This document shows positions 51,666-60,073 of a stretch of 64,000 nt of DNA, piece by piece. The notes under the pieces are model-generated. The model was not told where the DNA came from and ran no database searches. It worked only from the letters and a program-made list of their open reading frames with translations. Made by a program: the position numbers and the translations under genes. Position 1 is the first letter of the stretch; every line of letters begins with the position of its first letter. Source of the stretch: Planctomycetota bacterium (GTDB lineage Bacteria > Planctomycetota > Planctomycetia > Planctomycetales > Planctomycetaceae); contig QWPB01000063.1 in NCBI GenBank assembly GCA_003671275.1, forward strand, positions 1 to 64,000, read 5' to 3'.

Positions 51666-53105
51666 TCAGGCGAACACCCCCTCAATAATCCGCCCATGGT
51701 CGAGGATCGGATGCGGACGTCCCTGCGAATCGGGTAACCGAGTATCCAGCGGCACTCCGAGCGCCTCGTAGACAGTGGCCGCGATATCGGCAGGGCCCCA
51801 GGGAACCGTGGTCGGCCACATCGCCTGGGCATCGCTGGCTCCGATGACCTGGGGCCGGGTACCGCCCCCCGCAAAGAAGATCGAACCGCACATCCCCCAG
51901 TGATCCCGGCCCCCGGCGGAGTTGATCTTGGGTGTCCGACCGAACTCGGTCAGGAACACCACCAGCGTGCGGTCCAGCATCCCGCGCTGTTTCAGGTCGC
52001 GAACCAGCGCGGCACATGCTCGATCGGTCCCGGCCAAGTGATATCCTCGACGGCACATCTCCGAGATATGTGGCATCTGCTGTCCAGCGGCGTTGTGGTT
52101 ATCCCACAAGTTGCCGTAATCCGGGTCGTAGCCGTAATCGACCATGACAAAGCGGGCCCCCGACTCCACAAGCCGCCGCGCCATCAGACAGCGTCGGCCA
52201 ATCTTGGTCGTCCCGTAGTCGGCGACCGTGGCGGGGATCTCCTGCGAAATGTCAAACGCCGATCGGACCTGGGGCGAAGTCAGCAGATGGGCGGCTCCTT
52301 CGAACTGCCGGGCCTGGGCCATCGTGCGCTGCGCGGCGTCCAGTTGCCGATCGACGACATCCAGTTGCTGATGCAGTCCGAGACGTGAATGCAGCCGATC
52401 GACGGAAAGCCCTCCCACGGGCTGTAACTCCCGAGGAGAGAGGTCTTCGGATGCAATCGGGCTGGGGTTCGCTTCTTTTTGCCCCACCGTGAAGTCCGGC
52501 TGTTCCGGCACACCTCCCAGGCAGAAGGGGGCATACCCATTTCCCAGCCAGCCCCCGACAAACAAGTTATACGGCGGAGGACCGGGCCGGGTGATCCCCG
52601 GAACGGCGATATACCCCGGCAACCCCTCCCGGGGACCATGCAGGTACGACACCACCGATCCTATATTCGGTTCGGCATACAGTTGAGCCATCGTGACCTT
52701 ATGTCCGGACAAGGTATACGCCTGGCTCAATAGATGGTCGTTACTGTCGTGGGAAAAGCTGCGGACCAGGCACAACTGGTCGGCAATCTGTGCCAGTTGC
52801 GCCATCGGCTCGCCGAACTGGACACCGGGAATGTTGGTGGCGATGGCGGAAAGCGTGCCGCGGATCTCCTCGGGGGCCTCGGGCTTGGGATCGAACGAAT
52901 CGATATGCGTGACCCCGCCCCCCATCCAGAGAAAGATGACCGCATCGGCAGTCGGTCGTGACGATTCCGCTGCCCGGGCAGCGGACTGCCAATGGGCCGG
53001 AACCACTGACCCCGCAATACTTAAGGCTCCCACCCGCAGCAGGTCCCGCCGGGACAACAGCGATGCACAAGGCAGCCCAGACGTAAGCATCGAGGAGGGG
53101 GACAT
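51666..53105 (-). CDS. DUF1501 protein with Tat signal
   Basis: A 479-residue exported protein of the DUF1501 family, which is strongly expanded in Planctomycetota. The N-terminus has a twin-arginine signal (LSRRDLLRVGALSIAG). Family landmarks are FLWMGGGVTHIDSFDPKPE, SHDSNDHLLSQAYTLSG, and the late FLTEFGRTPKINSAGGRDHW with GGGTRPQVIGASD. The fold is related to alkaline phosphatase/sulfatase, but no activity has been shown to my knowledge. DUF1501 genes usually sit beside a DUF1549/DUF1553 gene; none is adjacent here. It is convergent with the GT39-type gene with only nine bases between. Confidence 0.93.
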   Translation of the reverse strand: MSPSSMLTSGLPCASLLSRRDLLRVGALSIAGSVVPAHWQSAARAAESSRPTADAVIFLWMGGGVTHIDSFDPKPEAPEEIRGTLSAIATNIPGVQFGEPMAQLAQIADQLCLVRSFSHDSNDHLLSQAYTLSGHKVTMAQLYAEPNIGSVVSYLHGPREGLPGYIAVPGITRPGPPPYNLFVGGWLGNGYAPFCLGGVPEQPDFTVGQKEANPSPIASEDLSPRELQPVGGLSVDRLHSRLGLHQQLDVVDRQLDAAQRTMAQARQFEGAAHLLTSPQVRSAFDISQEIPATVADYGTTKIGRRCLMARRLVESGARFVMVDYGYDPDYGNLWDNHNAAGQQMPHISEMCRRGYHLAGTDRACAALVRDLKQRGMLDRTLVVFLTEFGRTPKINSAGGRDHWGMCGSIFFAGGGTRPQVIGASDAQAMWPTTVPWGPADIAATVYEALGVPLDTRLPDSQGRPHPILDHGRIIEGVFA

Positions 53106-53313
53106 CGCGCGGCCTCGGAAGACAGATCAATTCTCATTGATTATTGTGATCGACCGGGGGCGTTCGCAAGAGCCACTGTTTCTGCCGATTCCCGTGGCCC
53201 GACCGGTTCCCATTCCCGAAAACACTGATGGCAACTGACAATCAACTCGACAGACCGCCACCCGGCTGCCAGAATTGGGACTCGCAATTCCCCGTCTCTT
53301 GATCGTGAGAGCC

Positions 53314-53505
53314 ATGGACACCCACACTCCCGCCACCACCAGTTCTGTCCCGGATGTCTTTGGCGACGCCGATGTTCAGCAATTCACGGCGGACGATACC
53401 GAAGCCGGTCAGGCCATCTGCCAGATGCTGTCCATGTTTTTCGCATACACCGTGGGCGTGATGGTCTTGTCGACGCTCGTCACCATTTATTGGACCACCC
53501 GGTAG
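53314..53505 (+). CDS. Small single-helix membrane protein
   Basis: A 63-residue product with an acidic N-terminal part (PDVFGDADVQQFTADDTEAG) and one C-terminal membrane helix (MFFAYTVGVMVLSTLVTIYW). No family is recognised. The ATG at 53314 follows GTGAGAG; the open frame begins at 53275. It is divergent from the DUF1501 gene and convergent with the PfkB gene. The clean helix at the end supports a real small membrane protein. Confidence 0.55.
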   Translation: MDTHTPATTSSVPDVFGDADVQQFTADDTEAGQAICQMLSMFFAYTVGVMVLSTLVTIYWTTR

Positions 53506-53537
53506 TTCGCCACTTCCGGTGCGCTGGCCTGCTGACA

Positions 53538-54440
53538 TTATAACCCCAGCTCAGCCCGCAGCTGGCGGTAGTCTTGGGCCACGTCGGGCATGGCTCCCGA
53601 GCGGGAAGCCACGATCCCTCCAGCGCGATTGGCAAAACGGGCTGTTTTCTCCAGTGGCTGTCCCTCGAGCGACAGCATGATGAATGCGGCCGAAAAGGCA
53701 TCGCCCGCCCCCACGGCGTCGACCAGTTGAATCGACTCGCCGGGCAGATCCACAATCTCCTCGTGGCGGGCCACGAAACAACCCCGCTCCGCCCGCGTGA
53801 CGATCACGGTCTCGACGGGAAAGCGAGCCTGGAGATTGCGAGCAAAGGCCCGCTCACTCTGACTGGCCAGCCCCAGTTCAGCGGCCACAGTGGAGAGTTC
53901 ATCGATATTCAGCTTGGCCACCCGGCAGTGCGTCAGTGAATGCTCCAGGGAGTCACGGTCGTACCAGTCCTGCCGCAGGTTCACATCAAATACGACAAGC
54001 CCCTGTGTCCGCTGGATGAATTCTTGAATGGCCTGCCGGGCCACGGGTGAGCGCTGTGCCAACGAGCCAAAACAAACCGCGTCCGCCCGATCGGCCAGTT
54101 GCAGCAGGGCGACCGTGGGCTCCAGATGGTCCCAGGCCACCTCTTCATGGATCACATAGGTCGGATGTCCGGGATCGCGCATATCGACGGTCACGCGACC
54201 GGTCTCGTGATCCGCATCCCACTGAATGGCCGAAGTGTCCAGACCCTTGCTCACGAAATAGTCGTAGAGGGCCCGACCGGCTTCATCGGTACCCAGTCGG
54301 GTCGCCACGACTCCCCGGGCTCCGTGCTGGGCGGCGTGATAGGCCACATTGGCGGTGGCCCCTCCGGGTTTGCGTTCGGTCCCAAAGATATCCCAGACAG
54401 CCTCACCCAAACCAACGACGATCGGCAGATTGCTGTGCAT
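53538..54440 (-). CDS. PfkB-family carbohydrate kinase
   Basis: A 300-residue ribokinase-fold kinase. The N-terminal VVGLGEAVWDIFGTE and KPGGATANVAYHAA (signature 1 region) are fructokinase-like, and the C-terminal DAVGAGDAFSAAFI (signature 2, with catalytic Asp) is complete. Most likely it phosphorylates fructose or a related sugar using ATP in the cytosol; the exact substrate is open. The ATG at 54440 is used. It is the last gene of a same-strand series that starts with the SDR gene at 57253, 36 bases after a small membrane-protein gene. Confidence 0.92.
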   Translation of the reverse strand: MHSNLPIVVGLGEAVWDIFGTERKPGGATANVAYHAAQHGARGVVATRLGTDEAGRALYDYFVSKGLDTSAIQWDADHETGRVTVDMRDPGHPTYVIHEEVAWDHLEPTVALLQLADRADAVCFGSLAQRSPVARQAIQEFIQRTQGLVVFDVNLRQDWYDRDSLEHSLTHCRVAKLNIDELSTVAAELGLASQSERAFARNLQARFPVETVIVTRAERGCFVARHEEIVDLPGESIQLVDAVGAGDAFSAAFIMLSLEGQPLEKTARFANRAGGIVASRSGAMPDVAQDYRQLRAELGL

Positions 54441-54476
54441 TATCGGAACCTCCGCAAATGATCGGGAATCAGAACC

Positions 54477-54698
54477 TTACCAACGGACCGGGGAAATCCA
54501 GCCACCTGCCAGCCCAATACCAAACACAAAGACCACCAGCAGCAAGAACTGCAGTGCGATCCGCGCCTTCTGCCAGCCCAGTATCTCGACCAGCGTCCGT
54601 CCCTTGGGAGTCTGCTCCAGAAACCATCGCCAGTGCCAACTGCCGTACGCGGCGATCAGAGCGGTGCCTAAACCAATGACAAGTGCCTGACGATTCAT
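54477..54698 (-). CDS. Small two-helix membrane protein
   Basis: A 73-residue protein with two hydrophobic helices (ALVIGLGTALIAAYGSWHW and IALQFLLLVVFVFGIGLAGGW) joined by a short basic loop (KGRTLVEILGWQKAR). No family is recognised. The ATG at 54698 begins just before the first helix; the longer open frame to 54749 overlaps the previous stop and adds nothing conserved. It sits between the M16 and PfkB genes with short gaps, so it is likely cotranscribed. Confidence 0.7.
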   Translation of the reverse strand: MNRQALVIGLGTALIAAYGSWHWRWFLEQTPKGRTLVEILGWQKARIALQFLLLVVFVFGIGLAGGWISPVRW

Positions 54699-54745
54699 GC
54701 GGGGGATTCTGGCCGGGAAATGAGGGCTCGGTCTGATGGCGAATG

Positions 54746-55966
54746 TCACTCGCCGACGGGGGCGACCCCGATGGTGACCACGGTCATGTTTTCCGGAGGA
54801 TAGGCCCGGGCATAGGCACTCACCTGCTCGACAGTCAGCTCCTCGACTCGCTGGCGAATCTCATCCATGGTGGTCACCCGGCCCAGATGAAACCAGTCGC
54901 GGGCAATCGAGCTGGCCCGCGATCCGGTCGATTCCTGTTGCATGATCAGCGAACTTTTTGCCCGAACCTTGCACCGCTCCAGTTCTTCGTCGGTGATCGT
55001 GGCGGCCAGCCGTCGCAGTTCGCCCAGCGTCACGTTCCAGGTCTCCTGCGCCCGCTCGGTCGTCGTCCCCGCATAGACGATGGTCCGTCCCTCGGTCTTC
55101 AGCGTGTTCAAGGAAGCATAGACCGTATAGACCAGACCCCGGTTCTCGCGGACTTCGGTAAACAATCGCGAACTGCTGCCTCCCCCGAGAATGCTGGTGG
55201 CGGCCCACGCGGCGTAATAATCCGGATGACTCGACGATACCGCGGGGTAAGCCCACGCCAGATGCGTCTGAGCCGAGTGATGTTCAATATGCAGCTTCCC
55301 CCCCACGGCGGGGACTCGCAATGGCTGTTCGGGAGCCGTACCCTTCCAACTGCCGAGCAGGGACTCCAGTTCGGCGATGACCTGTCGGGCATGAACGTTT
55401 CCCGCGATTCCGAGAATGGCCCCCTGGGGCACCACGCCCCGGCGGTAATGCCTCCGCACATGCTCCCCGGTGATCGCCTCCAATTCTTCCAGCGCCCCAT
55501 CCGAGGGACGGCCCCACGGCATGTCGTAGCAGCGTTTGCGAAGCTCCACGACGGTCTTCCGCTGCAGGTCATCTTCCTGGGCCAGCAGTCCCTGCTCCAG
55601 TCCGGCCATGACTGGTTCAAACTGGCTTTCATCCAGATGGGACTGGGTCAGGATTTCGCTGTAGATCCGCAGGGCAGGAAGCAGATTATCCGCCAGCATC
55701 GCCCCGGTGAAATTCAGGAAGTTCCAGCCCACCTGCTCGTCTCGCTGGACGCCCAGCCGATCCAGGGCGGAAGACAGTCCGCGATTGGAATACTGCCCCG
55801 CGCCACGCGTGATCCAGTCCGCGAGTGCGGCGGCGGTCCCGTTAGTCCCCGGTTCCTCGTACAGGCTCCCCGCAGGCATCATCAGGGAGAACGACGCGGA
55901 TCGCACATCGGCCATTTCCTCAATGAGGATGGTCAGGCCGTTCGCGAGAGTGTGGATGTGGATCAT
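54746..55966 (-). CDS. M16-family peptidase homologue without HxxEH
   Basis: A 406-residue protein with two M16 (insulinase/MPP-like) domains: TLANGLTILIEEMADVRS at the N-terminus, and in the second half LAWAYPAVSSSHPDYYA with ILGGGSSSRLFTEVRENRGLVYTVYA, the R-Y substrate-binding motif. The zinc site expected as HxxEH after the first strand is GTNGTAAALADWI; both His and the Glu are missing, so no zinc-dependent cleavage is expected. Inactive M16 proteins usually pair with an active one, and none is adjacent. There is no signal peptide. The ATG at 55966 begins the conserved part; the frame runs to 56146 through the Nudix gene region. Confidence 0.85.
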   Translation of the reverse strand: MIHIHTLANGLTILIEEMADVRSASFSLMMPAGSLYEEPGTNGTAAALADWITRGAGQYSNRGLSSALDRLGVQRDEQVGWNFLNFTGAMLADNLLPALRIYSEILTQSHLDESQFEPVMAGLEQGLLAQEDDLQRKTVVELRKRCYDMPWGRPSDGALEELEAITGEHVRRHYRRGVVPQGAILGIAGNVHARQVIAELESLLGSWKGTAPEQPLRVPAVGGKLHIEHHSAQTHLAWAYPAVSSSHPDYYAAWAATSILGGGSSSRLFTEVRENRGLVYTVYASLNTLKTEGRTIVYAGTTTERAQETWNVTLGELRRLAATITDEELERCKVRAKSSLIMQQESTGSRASSIARDWFHLGRVTTMDEIRQRVEELTVEQVSAYARAYPPENMTVVTIGVAPVGE

Positions 55967-56018
55967 GGGGAAGGAGATTTCCGAAATGCGAGGCCCCCGG
56001 TGCGGGCAGGGTGTCCGA

Positions 56019-56456
56019 TTACTTTCCGATATATCGGGCCATGGCGGCCAGCAACGGATCGATCGTCTGTTCCTGAATCCTGTGAGGCGGACGCCACTCG
56101 AACCATTGATATCCCGGATGTTCCGAGACCTCGATCGAGACCTCACGATTCAGCCGCGCCAGAAAAATGACCAGCGTCTTCATCCGCAATTCCCCCGCGC
56201 TGCGGGCCTCGCGAACGGCGTACTTGTGCTCAAACCGAAAGAACGGATCGAGGTCCACGGCCTCTAGTGGGATCCCGGTCTCCTCGGACAACTCCCGCCA
56301 GGCAGTTTCGAGGTCCGTCTCACCGGGGTCAACATGTCCCTTGGGCAGATCCCACCGGTCCTTGTGACGCATCAGCAGAAATCGCTCCACCGGCTGGCCA
56401 ATCACGACCAGCATGCCGCATGCACGAACCTCGGGAAGCGGCTTGAAACTGGCCAT
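56019..56456 (-). CDS. Nudix hydrolase, diadenosine tetraphosphatase-like
   Basis: A 145-residue cytoplasmic Nudix protein. The Nudix box is complete (GHVDPGETDLETAWRELSEE followed by TGI), and the approach strand MRHKDRWDLPKGHV is the form seen in bis(5'-nucleosyl)-tetraphosphatases, so hydrolysis of Ap4A or a similar dinucleotide is likely. The late HPGYQWFEW fits. The ATG at 56456 overlaps the SDR stop by one base (TAATG), indicating translational coupling. The M16 homologue follows after 52 bases. Confidence 0.9.
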   Translation of the reverse strand: MASFKPLPEVRACGMLVVIGQPVERFLLMRHKDRWDLPKGHVDPGETDLETAWRELSEETGIPLEAVDLDPFFRFEHKYAVREARSAGELRMKTLVIFLARLNREVSIEVSEHPGYQWFEWRPPHRIQEQTIDPLLAAMARYIGK

Positions 56457-57253
56457 TACTGCTTGCCCTCTTCTCGCTTGGACCACCACGGCAATGTGAT
56501 CCCCCCATCCATCAAAACTGTGCTGCCTGTCATGTAGTCGCAATCACTCGACATCATGAACCGCGCCAGGCGGCCCATCTCTTCCGGCGTCCCCATCCGA
56601 CCCCACGGAATCCCTTCGGCTCCCTGAGCCAGCTGTTCGTCGGAGAAGAACTTCCGCTCCCCGGGAGTATCGATCCAGCCGGGATGCAGGATGTTGACGC
56701 GAATGCGATGCCTGGCGAGTTCAATCGCCGCCGTGCGGGCCATGTGGTCGATGGCCGCCTTGGCCATGTTGTAGGCCATCGCGGTGGGAATCGGCAGGTA
56801 GGCATGCGGCGAACTGACGACGAGGATCGCCCCCCCCTGGCCCTGCTGGATCATCTGCTGAGCTGAGGCCCGAACACCGAAGAAGGCCCCCCACATGGAC
56901 ACGTCGATCGTCCGCTTGAAACCGTCCATCTTCGCGTCGACCATCGTCTCGCGATCGCTGTACGCGGCGTTCGAGACGTATCCGTCGATTCGCCCGTGTT
57001 CCTTCACGAAGTCCGCGACCATCGCTTCGACCGCCGACTGATCCGCGACATCGCAGCGATGCAGCGTGGCCTGGCGGCCCAGCTTGCGAATTTCCGCAGC
57101 TGTCTCTTCGGCTTCCTCCGGATGGGACCGGAAATTGACCCCAATGTTGGCTCCGGCAGCTGCCATTTCCAGCGCACAACCGCGTCCGATCCCGCGTGAT
57201 GCTCCCGTGATGAGGATATTCTTTCCCGTCAGATCCATGTCGTTGTCCGCCAC
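56456..57253 (-). CDS. Short-chain dehydrogenase/reductase
   Basis: A 265-residue classical SDR. The NAD(P)-binding TGASRGIGRGCA is at residue 17, VSNAAYSD takes the place of NNAG near 94, the catalytic Ser is in VVSSPHAY near 147, and YNMAK (YxxxK) near 160. FRSHPEE after the second strand, with its Arg, suggests NADP preference. The C-terminal MTGSTVLMDGGITLPWW is typical of the glucose 1-dehydrogenase/FabG-like group; the substrate is unknown. The ATG at 57253 is used, with a second possible Met five codons inside. It is divergent from riboflavin synthase. Confidence 0.92.
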   Translation of the reverse strand: MADNDMDLTGKNILITGASRGIGRGCALEMAAAGANIGVNFRSHPEEAEETAAEIRKLGRQATLHRCDVADQSAVEAMVADFVKEHGRIDGYVSNAAYSDRETMVDAKMDGFKRTIDVSMWGAFFGVRASAQQMIQQGQGGAILVVSSPHAYLPIPTAMAYNMAKAAIDHMARTAAIELARHRIRVNILHPGWIDTPGERKFFSDEQLAQGAEGIPWGRMGTPEEMGRLARFMMSSDCDYMTGSTVLMDGGITLPWWSKREEGKQ

Positions 57254-57431
57254 AAATGCTCAACCGTGGTACAGCTTCAGCCCCGCTCTGCCGGGCCGCT
57301 GCCGGGAGAGAATATCAAGTCCCCCGGTATCGGAACAAACCATGGCCCCCGGCGTGATCCTTGCTGTTTCGATTAAACTCCGTAATTCTGAACAGCTGCG
57401 TGTCTACCGTCTGTCGAGGAACCCGCGGGTG

Positions 57432-58028
57432 ATGTTTACCGGTCTTGTGGAAGCGTTGGCTGTGGTTCGGTCTCTGACACCGGATGGAGTGTCGCTGACC
57501 CTCGCGATCGAGGCTCCCGGTGATTTGCCCGGGGCGGACACTGTCCGACTGGGTGACAGTGTGGCGATCAATGGTTGCTGTCTGACCGTGGTGGCGATCG
57601 AGGGATTGGTCTGGTCGTTCCAGGCGGGTTCCGAGACTCTCTCCCGAACAAATCTGGGTCTGTTACGGATCGGACACCGAGTGAATATCGAACGTTCCCT
57701 GCAAGTCGGGGCGCGGCTCGGGGGCCACTTTGTACAGGGGCACGTTGACGGGCTGGGACACGTCAATCAGATCAACCGCGAGGGGGAATGGACTCACATG
57801 TCGTTTCGAGTGCCGCCCGAACTCACGCGGGCGATGGTCGAAAAAGGTTCCGTCACCGTTGATGGCATCAGCCTGACCATTGTCGCGGTTGACGAGGCCA
57901 CCTTTCGCGTGGCGCTGATCCCGCACACACTGCAGATGACCACACTTGGCAACCGGAATGTCGATGATCCGGTGAATATCGAAACCGACATTCTCGGCAA
58001 ATACATCCAGAAGCTACTGGGAAAGTAA
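57432..58028 (+). CDS. ribE: Riboflavin synthase, alpha subunit
   Basis: Dismutates two molecules of 6,7-dimethyl-8-ribityllumazine to riboflavin. The 198-residue protein has the two-fold lumazine-binding repeat: MFTGLVEALAVV at the start, VAINGCCLTVV near 50, GGHFVQGHVDGLG near 97 for repeat 1, then VTVDGISLTIVAV near 140 and IPHTLQMTTLGNR for repeat 2. The ATG at 57432 gives the universal MFTG start. The frame extends far upstream but only as a shadow of the SDR gene. A small unknown gene follows after four bases. Confidence 0.96.
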   Translation: MFTGLVEALAVVRSLTPDGVSLTLAIEAPGDLPGADTVRLGDSVAINGCCLTVVAIEGLVWSFQAGSETLSRTNLGLLRIGHRVNIERSLQVGARLGGHFVQGHVDGLGHVNQINREGEWTHMSFRVPPELTRAMVEKGSVTVDGISLTIVAVDEATFRVALIPHTLQMTTLGNRNVDDPVNIETDILGKYIQKLLGK

Positions 58029-58032
58029 CCCG

Positions 58033-58452
58033 ATGAACTGGCTGAAGCACGCCTTTGCGATCGATGGCCCCGAGGGAGAACCGACCGAAGCAGAGACGGC
58101 TCTGGTCGACCGTCTGTGCCGGGAAGTGGTTCGCCGCCGTCTGACCGTACCCGCGATGGTCTTTCTGGAAGTGTCCCGACCGCTGAACACGCTGGGAGCA
58201 CAGGCTCTGCATTTTTTCACCCCTCTGCTGGGGATGTTTTCATCACCTGCCCCACCCGTGACCTCGGGGGGAACGCCTGAAACAACACCGCGCCCCGCGC
58301 ATCTGATCCTGGCCAGTTACCTGGAACGCCCCGGTGCCCTGACCCGTATGTGTGACCGGCTGGAAGCGCTGGAGAAAGAACACGAATCGGCGGGCACGCC
58401 TGCCGAAATCCACCGACCGACCGGCCCCCTGAACGAGATTCATGCGAATTGA
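58033..58452 (+). CDS. Conserved-looking small protein downstream of ribE
   Basis: A 139-residue protein: an N-terminal alpha-helical part (TALVDRLCREVVRRRL), a hydrophobic middle (VPAMVFLEVSRPLNTLGAQALHFFTPLLGM) that may lie on the membrane, and a Pro/Thr linker before a charged helical end (LTRMCDRLEALEKEHESA). No domain is recognised. The four-base gap after ribE points to a shared transcript. The composition looks real; the function is open. Confidence 0.7.
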   Translation: MNWLKHAFAIDGPEGEPTEAETALVDRLCREVVRRRLTVPAMVFLEVSRPLNTLGAQALHFFTPLLGMFSSPAPPVTSGGTPETTPRPAHLILASYLERPGALTRMCDRLEALEKEHESAGTPAEIHRPTGPLNEIHAN

Positions 58453-58614
58453 CTCGCGAAAACCAGCGACCCATCGGGCGTCCGCCTCGCACCGGCTCTA
58501 GAACGGGTTCTCGCGAAGGCCGTTGAATTGTGGCTGATGAGGGGGAGTTCCGTGTACGCTACGGCCATGGTCATTGTTCATCCGGCCCCCTCTTCCTCTG
58601 TCTGGTTCCGCGTC

Positions 58615-60006
58615 ATGGATTATCGCACGGCATTCTTAGGACCGCTGTGGTCGATCGGGCTGGCCGTATTGCTGGGCTGTGAAGCGTCACCGCCTCCCGC
58701 AGCGACAACGGAACCGGTCCTGACTGACGTTCAAACACCAACGCCACCGGCAGCCTCACCTGAAGCCATACCGACAGCGAAGAACGATCCACTCAAGGAT
58801 GTGGCTCCGCCCGGCCCGGTGGTGCCGTACTTCAACCCGCTGACCGAGACCGAAATCAGCGAAGGCTGGATCTCGCTGTTCGACGGTCACTCACTCTTCG
58901 GGTGGGAGCCGAACAACAAGGAGGTCAACTGGGCTGTGGCGGACGGCACGATTACTGCCGACAGCGGGCCGATCGGGCTGCTGCTGACCTACACGCCGTT
59001 TGCGGACTACCAGTTCCGCTGCGACTACAAGATGGCAGCGGGCGGCAACAGCGGGGTCTTTCTGCGGACGCTGGCCGAGCCGAAGGATGTCCAGAAGGAC
59101 TGCTACGAAGTCAACATCGTCGACGAGCACCCCTCGGGCTTCCTGACCGGAGCGATTGTTGGCCTCCAAAAGACAGCTGAGCCGATCACCGGGTCGGGCG
59201 ACTGGCATACCTTCTTGTTGACGGCCAGCGGAACGAAGATCTCCGTCGCGATCGATGAGAAAGAAGTCTGTACCTACGACGACACCCGCCCCGCAGCCCG
59301 CAAGTCGGGACTGATTGGTTTGCAGAAGAATGTCGGAAAGATCGAGTTCAAGAACGTGGCCCTCAAGCCGCTGAACCAGAAGCCCCTCTTCAATGGAACC
59401 GACCTGACCGGCTGGCGAACCGTGCCCGGCAGCAAGGGAGAGTTCACCGTCGAGGACGGCACGATCCACGTGAAGGGCGGCGAAGGATTCCTGGAATCGG
59501 AGAGCCAGCACAAGGACTTTGTGCTGCAGGCTCAGGCTCGGACGAATGCCGCAGCGGTGAATACAGGGATCTTCTTCCGGGCAGAAGCTGGGACGGAGAA
59601 GGCGAAGTCGAATGGGTATGAGATGCAGGTGGACAACAGCGAGATCGCGAAAACTCTTCCCATCATCATCTCGCCAGACGCTTCAGCAGATGAACAACGC
59701 GCTGCCAGGATTCAGGATCGAGGAAGTCCTCTGAACGCCGGGACAGGAGCGATTTTTCGCCGCGTCAATGCTCGATTCCTGCCTGCAACTGACAAAGAAT
59801 GGGCCACCGTGACCCTGATCGCCAGCGGCCCGCGTTTTTCGACCTACGTCAACGGCTACGCCGTCGTCCACTGGGAAGACACCCGCAAGCCCGACCCGAA
59901 CCCCCGCAAGGGCCAGCGTCTCGACGCCGGACATTTCAGCCTGCAAGGCCACGACCCCGGCACCGATGCCTCATTCCGGGCGATCACGGTGGGCGACACA
60001 CCGTAG
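58615..60006 (+). CDS. Double DUF1080 lipoprotein (putative glycan-active)
   Basis: A 463-residue lipoprotein: signal MDYRTAFLGPLWSIGLAVLLGC with lipobox LLGC, a Pro/Thr-rich linker (residues 25-70), then two DUF1080 (3-keto-disaccharide hydrolase/laminin-G-like) domains. Domain 1 (about 85-265) has WISLFDGHSLFGWEPNN and GGNSGVFLRT; domain 2 (about 265-460) opens LFNGTDLTGWRTVPGS and has VNTGIFFRAEAG. The segment between MQVDN and GTGAIFRR in domain 2 is about 20 residues longer than usual. Members are thought to bind or cleave sugars outside the cell. The ATG at 58615 begins the lipoprotein signal. Confidence 0.88.
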   Translation: MDYRTAFLGPLWSIGLAVLLGCEASPPPAATTEPVLTDVQTPTPPAASPEAIPTAKNDPLKDVAPPGPVVPYFNPLTETEISEGWISLFDGHSLFGWEPNNKEVNWAVADGTITADSGPIGLLLTYTPFADYQFRCDYKMAAGGNSGVFLRTLAEPKDVQKDCYEVNIVDEHPSGFLTGAIVGLQKTAEPITGSGDWHTFLLTASGTKISVAIDEKEVCTYDDTRPAARKSGLIGLQKNVGKIEFKNVALKPLNQKPLFNGTDLTGWRTVPGSKGEFTVEDGTIHVKGGEGFLESESQHKDFVLQAQARTNAAAVNTGIFFRAEAGTEKAKSNGYEMQVDNSEIAKTLPIIISPDASADEQRAARIQDRGSPLNAGTGAIFRRVNARFLPATDKEWATVTLIASGPRFSTYVNGYAVVHWEDTRKPDPNPRKGQRLDAGHFSLQGHDPGTDASFRAITVGDTP

Positions 60007-60073
60007 TAGGGGATTGCTCAAGTCCGACAACATTGACGGTTTGATCTTCACTCCCAATGTCTGGAGGTTCTCC

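Noticed and set aside
54743-56170. A 475-codon plus-strand open frame
   Set aside because: It lies opposite the M16 homologue, whose family motifs are clear; the opposite product is rich in Arg, Gly, Gln and Pro without any motif.
59600-59760. A pair of compensating frameshifts in the DUF1080 gene
   Set aside because: The alternative frames across the odd segment run into stops or do not restore family residues, so an in-frame insertion is the simpler reading.
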